From Candidatus Tectimicrobiota bacterium (GTDB lineage Bacteria; JACPUC01), in NCBI GenBank assembly GCA_016192455.1, contig JACPUC010000019.1:62001-126000 (forward strand): 64,000 nucleotides of DNA, in the 5' to 3' direction. Shown here in pieces: positions 38,068 through 45,108 of the stretch; within the stretch, counting starts at the first letter, position 1, and every line of letters starts with the position of its first letter. Below the pieces are notes generated by a model. That model was not told the origin of the DNA and did no database searches. It saw only the letters and a program-made list of their open reading frames with translations. A program made the translations under genes and the position numbers.

Positions 38068-38739
38068 GTGGTCGTTAATTTGTTGCGCCGGCACTCAACA
38101 GACGTGGAGACGGCCAGACGCCAGATGGTTGAGGAGCATCTCATTCGCCGCGGCATCACCGATCCGCGCGTCCTCCTGGCGATGTCGAAGGTGCCGCGGC
38201 ACTGTTTCGTCGAGCCGGCCCTGCAAGGCCAGGCCTATGGCGACCATCCCCTGCCCATCGGCATGAAACAGACCATCTCCCAGCCTTACATGGTGGGGTT
38301 GATGACGCAGCTCCTGGAGCTGCGGGGGCGCGAGCGCGTCCTTGAGATCGGCGCCGGCTCCGGATATCAAACGGCGGTGCTGGCCGAGCTGGCCGAGCGG
38401 GTCTACGCGGTGGAGCGCGTCAAGTCCCTGGCCACGAAGGCGCGGCAGACGATCGAGAGCCTGGGCTACCACAACGTCATGATGCGCATCTTCGACGGCA
38501 CCTACGGCTGGCGCGAGGAGGCGCCGTTCGACGCCATTCTCTGCGCCGCCGCGGCGCCGGAAATTCCCAGCCGGCTCGTCGAGCAGCTCGCCGAGCCGGG
38601 CGTCATGGTCCTGCCCATCGGCGACGACCAGAGTCAGACCCTGGTGCGCGTGCTCCGCCGCGAAGGAAAGACCGAGGTGGAAGAGCACACCACCTGCGTC
38701 TTCGTCAAGTTGATCGGGGAGTACGCCTGGAAGGAGTAA
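38068..38739 (+). CDS. pcm: Protein-L-isoaspartate O-methyltransferase
   Basis: Repairs isoaspartyl residues using SAM. About 223 residues from GTG 38068; ATG 38125 is the other reasonable start and a TTG at 37957 overlaps the surE stop. Seen: MVEEHLIRRGITDPRVLLAMSKVPRHCFVEP, the QTISQPYMVGLMTQLL motif and the SAM-binding VLEIGAGSGYQTAVLAEL. The GTG start follows GGGGGAG and gives a typical N-terminal helix. Cotranscribed with surE. Confidence 0.94.
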   Translation: MVVNLLRRHSTDVETARRQMVEEHLIRRGITDPRVLLAMSKVPRHCFVEPALQGQAYGDHPLPIGMKQTISQPYMVGLMTQLLELRGRERVLEIGAGSGYQTAVLAELAERVYAVERVKSLATKARQTIESLGYHNVMMRIFDGTYGWREEAPFDAILCAAAAPEIPSRLVEQLAEPGVMVLPIGDDQSQTLVRVLRREGKTEVEEHTTCVFVKLIGEYAWKE

Positions 38740-38793
38740 GGGCGGCAGCGTCAGTGGTGATCGCCGCCATCAACAAGCAAGGAAGCGACCGGC

Positions 38794-38871
38794 CGGGGCG
38801 TAGCGCAGCCTGGTAAGCGCGCCTGCTTCGGGAGCAGGAGGTCGGTGGTTCAAATCCACTCGCCCCGACCA
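38794..38871 (+). tRNA. tRNA-Pro (CGG)
   Basis: Acceptor CGGGGCG (38794-38800) pairs with CGCCCCG (38861-38867). Anticodon stem CCTGC/GCAGG with loop TTCGGGA gives CGG. The T-arm GGTTCAAATCC is canonical, the discriminator is A and CCA is encoded (38869-38871). Confidence 0.97.
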
Positions 38872-39201
38872 ATGAAATTGAGAGCTCTCCCGACCCCTTT
38901 CTTGTTTCTGATAGTTGTCCAGAGTTCTCCCAAAGCTGCCCCAATAAAGCTCGGGTGAAGTTCCCTCCGCTTTCGTAGACGGCAGGGGAGAGGCTGCGGT
39001 GCTCTTCCCCGTCACCGAAGAAGTTCAACTCCCACACTAGATGACCGAATGAAGGGGGCAGGTCACGCGAGCTTCCAGCTCCTTGCAGTGATAGCTGCGC
39101 CCACTGCTGGCGGGCACGGGGCTGTGGCACGGCAGACCTTCAGCATCACCGTTGCCGGAACCTCGCCGCGGGCGAGCATGCGCGGCCAATCGCCCCTGCT
39201 C
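38872..39201. other. Gene-free interval downstream of tRNA-Pro
   Basis: 330 bases of lower GC than the flanks. The 3' sides of tRNA-Pro genes are frequent integration sites, but no integrase gene or direct repeat of the tRNA end was seen. Nothing else recognised. Confidence 0.3.
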
Positions 39202-39813
39202 TTATCCGCGCACGTAAGGGGGGCGAATGCTGATATTTTCAAGCCGTTCAATATGGCGGATGAAGCGGTACTTATCCTCCCGAAAATCCGTTACCTTGGA
39301 GCGTCCCGGTGGAAAATCACGGAAGGAGCCCGGTGCCAGTTTTGCCACCACGAACCCGACCTGCTGGTCCGCCGCCATCTCGGCGGTGATAGCTACCAGA
39401 TGCTCCACGTCGCGCGCGGTTGCCGTGCGCGGGATGCCCGCCCCCGCCGCCAGCCTCTCGAGGTCGACGTTGCCGGCGGTATGGCTGCGGTGACCCGAGG
39501 CGCCTTCATACTGCTCGTTGTCCATGACGACAATCGTCAGATTGGGAGGAAGCTCATTGGCCAAGGTGCAGAGCGCCCCGACATTGAACAGGGCGCTGCC
39601 GTCGGTGTCGAAGGTGAACACGCGCCGGTGCGGCAGGCCTACCGCCACGCCTAGCGAGAAGGGAATCGGACCACCGAGCAGCGAGATGAACATCGACCCT
39701 TCGCCCGGCATGAGACTGTACCACTCGCGTTTAACTCCATCGATGGAGGTCACCACGATGTCCTCCGCGCTCACGATTCTCGCCAGCCCTTTCAGTGCAT
39801 CGTAGCGTTTCAT
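39202..39813 (-). CDS. TPP-dependent decarboxylase, beta (TPP-binding) subunit, sulfopyruvate decarboxylase-like
   Basis: 203 residues. Binds the diphosphate of thiamine diphosphate: TFDTDGSALFNVGAL...VVMDN at residues 68-99, where TDG replaces the usual GDG. The split into two short subunits and length match sulfopyruvate decarboxylase ComE and phosphonopyruvate decarboxylase relatives. The start ATG overlaps the stop of the alpha subunit (ATGA at 39813-39810). The actual 2-oxo acid substrate is not known; a sulfopyruvate-type role would suit the neighbouring sulfonate-type transport protein (inference). Confidence 0.8.
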   Translation of the reverse strand: MKRYDALKGLARIVSAEDIVVTSIDGVKREWYSLMPGEGSMFISLLGGPIPFSLGVAVGLPHRRVFTFDTDGSALFNVGALCTLANELPPNLTIVVMDNEQYEGASGHRSHTAGNVDLERLAAGAGIPRTATARDVEHLVAITAEMAADQQVGFVVAKLAPGSFRDFPPGRSKVTDFREDKYRFIRHIERLENISIRPPYVRG

Positions 39814-40319
39814 CGAACGTCCCTCACGAGCGGCTGGCGAAACACCACCGCCGTATGATAGAGGCTGCTCACCCCATGAATGACTGCATTGGTGACGGCC
39901 GGAATGATATCCTCTTCACGATCGACGAAGCGATAGGGGATGCGCATGGCGTGCAACAACGGCTCCATGTAGATTCCATGGTCCACGCCCCATTCAAAGG
40001 GCTCGCCCAAATCGCCCCGATACCCCATCAGCATGGTCACCGGAATGCCGCTTGAAAAGCCCAGACGGGCCAGCGGCTCGCACGCGCTGCGCAGCCCCGA
40101 GTTCTCCATGACGAGCACCGCGCGATGGCCAACACACCAGGCCCCCGCCGCTATGGATGCTCCCTCGCCTTCGTTGGTTACGTGGATGTAACGGAGATCA
40201 GGGTCCGCATCCGCGGCTTTGTAGACTCCTGTCAGCAGCGTGTCAGGCAGGGCCACAACCAGGCGAACATGTGCCCGTTTCAGACCCTCAATAACTAACG
40301 CGGCAATACGGGGTTCCAC
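39810..40319 (-). CDS. TPP-dependent decarboxylase, alpha (PYR) subunit, sulfopyruvate decarboxylase-like
   Basis: 169 residues. PYR domain with the activating Glu in HVTNEGEGASIAAGAW (Glu50/Glu52) and MGYRGDLGEPFEWGVDHG near 98, resembling ComD. Upstream partner of the beta subunit in a two-gene unit. Confidence 0.8.
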   Translation of the reverse strand: MEPRIAALVIEGLKRAHVRLVVALPDTLLTGVYKAADADPDLRYIHVTNEGEGASIAAGAWCVGHRAVLVMENSGLRSACEPLARLGFSSGIPVTMLMGYRGDLGEPFEWGVDHGIYMEPLLHAMRIPYRFVDREEDIIPAVTNAVIHGVSSLYHTAVVFRQPLVRDVR

Positions 40320-40621
40320 CTCGTGAACTCCTCATTTACAGGATACCAACGAGCCCTGCATTGGTAGTTGAATCTCCGTAAGGTTCTTGGCACACACTCA
40401 CCTTCAATACCGAAGCACACCTCCGGCCATCTCAGCCGCTGAAAGAGAAGGCCAAAAACACTGCGGCAACAAGAGCCCGCCTTACTTCCTCACGCAAGAA
40501 TGGGAATTCTCAACAGTCTCTCCGCCGAGTCAGCCTGTTTGACATCATGGAAATCACGTGCAAAGCTTGGCCTCTCGAATGTTGGATACGGCAGGGTGCT
40601 GGTTGCCACAACGAGTCCCGC
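40320..40621. other. Gene-free interval
   Basis: About 300 bases between the orphan binding-protein gene and the decarboxylase pair, all on the minus strand. No clear promoter or terminator recognised. Confidence 0.3.
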
Positions 40622-41611
40622 CTACGGAGCAATCAAGCTGCGGACGTCCATCTTCTTCTCGATCAATTTCCATTTGAACGACAGGTCCGCGGCGTGCTGG
40701 AGTGGGCCGACATGAAGACGCCAATCCCAATTGTTCCAGGCCACCTTGTCCACGAGAGCCGGATTCATTTTCAGATGCTCGATGACAGCTCGCCGGCGTT
40801 CCTCTGGGTGGGCATTGATGTACTCGATGCTCTTTTGGTTCGCGGTCCGGAAACGGGCAAGAAGGTCTTGATTTTCCTGCACCCACGACTTGCGCGCCAC
40901 CCAGACCGAGATGGGGAAGAGTTCCTTGCTCACTCCCGCCAACGGATAATCAATGATGCGAAATTTGTGTTTGTCCTGAAAGATCGGCACGAAGGGCTGC
41001 ACCGTAACGATGGCGTCAGTCTGCTTCATCTTCAGCGGCGTATCCATGCGTGGAAATGGAACCTCGATCCATTTCACCGAATTGGCTTTGGCGCCTTGTT
41101 TATCCATCATCTCTTGAATCGTGATCGTCAAGATGTTGCGTAGGGTATTTACGGCGATGGTCTTGCCTTCAAGATCTTTCAGGCTCTTGATGGGCGAATC
41201 CTCGAGCACCATGATCGCCGTGGTCCCGGCGTAGCCGAGCGGCGTTCCCGGTTGCGGGATGCGTCCCTCGTAACTAATACCTGCCACCGCTAGATAATCG
41301 AACCCCTGATCGACCGCGATGAAGACGGAGACCACATTGCTGAAGCCGATATCAATGCTGCCGCCAGAGATAGCCGGGAGGATTACCGAGCCACCTCGCA
41401 GGTCGGTAATGAGGAGATCGAGGCCCTGTTCCTTGTAGAATCCCCGATCGGCGCCGCTGAAGACGGGCGCCAAGCCCATCATGCGCATGATGCCCAACTG
41501 GAGTTTTTTCGGTGTCTGCGCCGCAGCCGAAACTGCTACACCGAGCGCCAACGTGAGAACCAAGCAGCCGATCCCCAGCTTGCGAGCTCCACCATTCTTC
41601 CTGTGCGCCAT
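40622..41611 (-). CDS. NMT1/SsuA-type ABC substrate-binding protein, orphan paralogue
   Basis: 329 residues with signal peptide (about 1-31, AVSAAAQ). It shares long identical blocks with the protein at 18439 (AISGGS-D-GF-NVVS, SPIKSLKDLEGKTIAVNT, VKWIEVPFPRM, PLKMKQ-DAI), so the two are close paralogues. No ATPase or permease accompanies it, so it may use the transporter at 16423-18031. A GAGGAGGAGAAGAG tract precedes the ATG. A conserved leader element lies 70-195 bases upstream. Confidence 0.9.
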   Translation of the reverse strand: MAHRKNGGARKLGIGCLVLTLALGVAVSAAAQTPKKLQLGIMRMMGLAPVFSGADRGFYKEQGLDLLITDLRGGSVILPAISGGSIDIGFSNVVSVFIAVDQGFDYLAVAGISYEGRIPQPGTPLGYAGTTAIMVLEDSPIKSLKDLEGKTIAVNTLRNILTITIQEMMDKQGAKANSVKWIEVPFPRMDTPLKMKQTDAIVTVQPFVPIFQDKHKFRIIDYPLAGVSKELFPISVWVARKSWVQENQDLLARFRTANQKSIEYINAHPEERRRAVIEHLKMNPALVDKVAWNNWDWRLHVGPLQHAADLSFKWKLIEKKMDVRSLIAP

Positions 41612-41682
41612 CTCTTCTCCTCCTCCACCTCACGGACGGGTAAGCAAAACCTGGCCGCGCGATTCCTCTCTCGTGAAACACC

Positions 41683-41806
41683 ACCCATGGGGATGGCTGT
41701 TGCACATGCCGAAGTTGCAACTCCGCGTGGAGACCGCCGGCTCTCTGCCGTGCACGGCACGGGCAAGCGCAATCCTAAGGGTGGTGTCAAAGCATGGCAC
41801 GAATCG
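41683..41806 (-). promoter_or_regulatory. Conserved leader element, copy A
   Basis: Read on the minus strand it begins GATTCGTGCCATGCT and ends with a hairpin GTTGCA-N-TGCAAC followed by GGGTGG. On the plus strand the core CAACTCCGCGTGG is identical to copy B. It lies upstream of the orphan binding-protein gene. Related copies are at 43829-43931 and, more diverged, 60356-60452. Possible structured RNA leader or multi-site operator; no known riboswitch was recognised. Confidence 0.5.
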
Positions 41807-42298
41807 CCGATCCCTGCAAGCACCAGTTGCCAACCATCGACAAGGTGCAGACCACTCCACACCTGCCCCAGCCAAGCGGCCCGGTCTCTTCGCGCACTAC
41901 CAACCTGGCTGCCGGCAGACAGGCCCCGCTTCGGCCTCGCGCCTCATCTAAAGCGGCGTTGCGGGATCTAGCGTATCTCCCTGGCCCATGTTTATCACTG
42001 AGCACCATTGCACCATTATTCATGGCCTCAAAACGGCTTATGATCTCCCATGAAATCTTGAAATTACGTACTTACTGAATCCCAACCCCAGGGCGGCGAT
42101 CGCTCTGCGTGAAGACTTTCGCCCGCTCAAGCAAAGAAACCTCGCTACTCTCCCCTCCCGCCACGGCGGATAAACTGCACGTAGTCTCAAAGCAGCCGTC
42201 CACAACCGTTCCAGTGAGCATGGTCTTGTTGCCCCAATATCTTCCTCGACCAACCGCAAGCCAAAGACACGCTGCTCTGCGGTGAAAGCGCACCCGTT
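41807..42298. other. Gene-free interval
   Basis: About 490 bases between leader A and the end of UbiD homologue 2. No gene recognised; AT content is higher than in coding DNA. Confidence 0.3.
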
Positions 42299-43678
42299 TC
42301 ATCCTTTCATCTCAGTTTTCACTTTTTCCCAAAGTATTACTGCCTTGGCCCGAGTGTCGACCGAGAGTTCCAACCGTTGAGCGTACGGCCCCAGCGGACG
42401 CGTCGAGTCGATCCCTACCTTTGTAGTAACGCCCTGCTCCGTCGTCGAAGGATCCAAAATGACTCCCATGGAGCGCGGCATCACCATGATGCTGCGGTCC
42501 CCTTGCATGCGAGTAGACAACGACCACAGCACATCTTTTTCGTTAAAGACATCCACGTCGTCATCGACCACAATCACCAGCTTGCAGCCATGATCAATTC
42601 CAAAAGCGGCATAGATTGCCTGTTGAGGCTGGCCTTCCGCGGTCTTCTTGATTGAGATGTAGCAGTGGAAAATTCCACAGCCAGAAATCGGCACATGGAC
42701 CGCTTTGACATTAGGAACCGTGCGGCGCACTGCCTCGATGACATCGACTTCACGCGTAAATCCCATGACAGTGTTATGATCGCCCGCAAAACCGGAACAA
42801 ATACTCTGATACAGAGGTTCGTCCCTGTAGGAGACGGCCTCGACAAGGAAGACATTCTGGGTACTCCGCGACGAGGCATAGCCTGTAAATTCGCTGAACG
42901 GTCCTTCCGGTTCGCGCACGCTGGAAAGAATCCTTCCTTCGAGGACAATTTCGGTCCAGGCTGGAACCAGAAGATCAATCGTAGCGCAGCGCGCCACTTC
43001 CATCGGCTCTCCAAAAAGCCCGCCGATCAGCTCGAACTTGCTCTCGTCGTATGGCAAGAGCGCCATGGAGGCCAGGGAGTGGATGGGATGCAACCCTATA
43101 CATATTGCTGCCGGCAGGTCCTGCTTCAGCTCTTCCGCGCGAAGCTGATACTCCCAGACGCGGCGCCGGCTGTGCAAGCTGATCCCAAGCCTGTTTTTTC
43201 CCTTGAGCATGCAACGGTGATACCCCAACGTATCGGTGCCGCTCTTAGGGTCACGAGTGACCACCATGGCGGCGGTAATGTAAGGAGCCGGATCGACTGG
43301 GAAATGCGTGAGGATCGGCAGCTTCGTCAGGTCAACTTGGCTGCCGATCTGCACGTTGGCATGAAAAGGAGCCTTGTCTATCTCGGTGGGGGCGAATCGG
43401 TTCACACTGCGCTGCATAAATGTTTGCGTTGCCTGAGCAAGGGGAACACCCAAGGCGTCGGCAAAACGTTTTCGATGGGAGATGACGCCGGTGACCACGG
43501 GAATATCGAAACCCTTGATATGATCAAAGAGAAACAAAGGATAATGGCCATGCCGTTCGGCCTCGAGCATCAGGCCGCTCACCTCGTACTTGGGATCAAT
43601 CTCATCGTGGATGTGGAGCACTTCATCTGGTCGCTCGCTTTCCATCTTTGCAATAAAATCTCGCAACGCCTGACCCAT
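42299..43678 (-). CDS. UbiD-family decarboxylase, homologue 2
   Basis: 459 residues from ATG 43678 (ATG 43687 possible; AGGAGG lies just upstream of both). Catalytic Glu pair in REPEGPFSEFTGY near residue 255, YITAAMVVTRDPKSGTDTLGYHR near 130 and VIVVDDDVDVFNEKD near 385. The open frame extends 110 codons further upstream, but that part translates leader element B and is not protein-like. Neighbours are the orphan binding protein and TPP decarboxylase genes. Substrate unknown; prenyl-FMN dependence is assumed from the family. Confidence 0.88.
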   Translation of the reverse strand: MGQALRDFIAKMESERPDEVLHIHDEIDPKYEVSGLMLEAERHGHYPLFLFDHIKGFDIPVVTGVISHRKRFADALGVPLAQATQTFMQRSVNRFAPTEIDKAPFHANVQIGSQVDLTKLPILTHFPVDPAPYITAAMVVTRDPKSGTDTLGYHRCMLKGKNRLGISLHSRRRVWEYQLRAEELKQDLPAAICIGLHPIHSLASMALLPYDESKFELIGGLFGEPMEVARCATIDLLVPAWTEIVLEGRILSSVREPEGPFSEFTGYASSRSTQNVFLVEAVSYRDEPLYQSICSGFAGDHNTVMGFTREVDVIEAVRRTVPNVKAVHVPISGCGIFHCYISIKKTAEGQPQQAIYAAFGIDHGCKLVIVVDDDVDVFNEKDVLWSLSTRMQGDRSIMVMPRSMGVILDPSTTEQGVTTKVGIDSTRPLGPYAQRLELSVDTRAKAVILWEKVKTEMKG

Positions 43679-43828
43679 ACTCCTCATCCTCCTGTATGAA
43701 CCGAGCACTACCCAGCAGGCTGGCGGCGGCGGGCCAAGCCCATCGTCCGGACCGCCATCGCGGCTTCGATCCTCGAAAAGATCGCGCCACTTTGTAAAAC
43801 CCAATTTGCTTTCTTCCTTTGGGAAAGA

Positions 43829-43931
43829 ACCACCCTTCGGAGGAAGATGTTGCAAGTGCGCGAGGTGCAACTCCGCGTGGTGGTGACCACGCTCAACCAA
43901 AGAGGTGGACCTTGAGCATGGCACGAATCGC
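43829..43931 (-). promoter_or_regulatory. Conserved leader element, copy B
   Basis: Minus strand starts GATTCGTGCCATGCT (identical to copy A over 15 bases), contains CCACGCGGAGTTGCA (identical) and the pairing half TGCAAC, then GGGTGGT. It lies 150-250 bases upstream of UbiD homologue 2. The similarity to copy A runs over about 100 bases interrupted by variable loops. Confidence 0.5.
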
Positions 43932-44148
43932 GCCCCGCCACAAGTCTGAATCCCAGTGCCTCGACTACCAGGATAAGGAGAAAAAGGAATGTCCTGACCA
44001 ATGACCACATTTAGGAAGAGGGGCTGGAAACCCTGGAGAACTCCGCCATGAGCCGCGCCGTGCGGTGAATCCCAGCCTCGCGGGGGAGCTGGTTCTACCC
44101 ACGGGCAGATGGTCCGCTCGAGCGGTTGGGCGAGGCGCTGACAAACCT

Positions 44149-44501
44149 TCAGCGGCTTCTGCTCTGTGAAGGGGTCGTCCCGTCGCCGGAAAAGATGGGG
44201 GTGCGAAGCGCCGCTAGGCTGGCGGGCGCCTGCTGCACCTGCACGCCGGAAATGCGAATGCGCACGGAGGTAGTGAGCGGGGGAATGAGCAGTTCATCGT
44301 TCGGAGAGACAACGATGTCACAGGTGCCGGGAGGACCTGAACGGCGAAGGGCCCGTCAACCTCCGTGCTGGTCAGTGCGGCCAGCGGCTGCGCGCGCAAC
44401 CGCGCCTGCGGCACCCCTGCGAAGGTGAGCGCATTGAGAAGCGTGCCCCTGACCGCGAACCTGGAGGAGGCCATCCCGGGCGTCAAGAGGCGTGCCGGCA
44501 C
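44149..44501 (-). pseudogene. Frameshifted fragment with carboxypeptidase-regulatory-like (Ig-fold) domain
   Basis: Two overlapping minus-strand frames join into one protein-like sequence: FAVRGTLLNALTFAGVPQAR then TSTEVDGPFAVQV in one frame, and GTCDIVVSPNDELLIPPL then TTSVRIRISGVQVQQAP in another, switching near 44330. The pattern (V-x-G-T-V, GVPGARVRA, DGxF, PGTYDLVVxP) is that of CarboxypepD_reg repeats found in secreted proteins. It lacks the rest of a host protein and a start, so it is a decayed remnant. Confidence 0.5.
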
Positions 44502-44680
44502 AGGCAGGCCACGCAGGACGCACGACTCCCCTCATCTGCCTCCGTGGCAGGAGCGCCTCCCGTGGATGCTCGTATTTAAGCCCGAGTAAGCGCCGGCACC
44601 AGGAGCAGCCCGAACCGGAAGGAAACCGCTGAGCATCTCACCTGGCTTTGGGTTGACCGCGCGGCTGCCGCGGCGCTCCG

Positions 44681-45100
44681 CTACCGCGGCGCTTCCCCGC
44701 AAGAGGTGGCCGACGCTTGCCATTCACCGCGGGTTTGTAGACAGAGCAGCAGGATGACAAGTCCCATCAACGTATCACCAATGCCGGCGAGGAGAACGAT
44801 GCGGGAGGCCCGGAAGACGAGCACCTCGCCGTAGAGGAAAAGAACGGCGCACAGTTTGGAGACAACGGTGAACCATGCAAAGGCGCGGAAACGGCGGAGA
44901 TCGACGGCGGGCAAAAGGTAGGCAATGCCGAGGATGAAGAGGAAGACGCCGCTCTGCCGCGGGTAGAAGAGCGATGGTCCCTGCTGAAAGCCGAAGGCCT
45001 GCAGGACGGGGGCGGTGAAGAAGTAGAGCAGCAACCCCAGGACTAAGCTGTGCAGAGAGACCAGTCCCATCACCAGTCTGAAGGCTCGCGCGTAGTTCAT
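44681..45100 (-). CDS. Small four-helix membrane protein
   Basis: 139 residues with four hydrophobic helices (about 6-34, 46-66, 73-92, 98-120). Family not recognised. It starts 8 bases after the stop of the 978-residue fusion protein and is surely cotranscribed, so it may be an accessory membrane subunit. Confidence 0.65.
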   Translation of the reverse strand: MNYARAFRLVMGLVSLHSLVLGLLLYFFTAPVLQAFGFQQGPSLFYPRQSGVFLFILGIAYLLPAVDLRRFRAFAWFTVVSKLCAVLFLYGEVLVFRASRIVLLAGIGDTLMGLVILLLCLQTRGEWQASATSCGEAPR

Positions 45101-45108
45101 CGCCAGGC

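Noticed and set aside
38770-39015. Minus-strand reading frame across tRNA-Pro with VDLNHRPPAPEAG
   Set aside because: It is the antisense of the tRNA; this phrase is a well-known false annotation.
38872-39050. Prophage or island attachment at tRNA-Pro
   Set aside because: No integrase and no repeated tRNA 3' end were found in the window.
43679-44008. N-terminal 110-codon extension of UbiD homologue 2
   Set aside because: It translates leader element B and has no similarity to UbiD N-termini; AGGAGG supports the downstream start.
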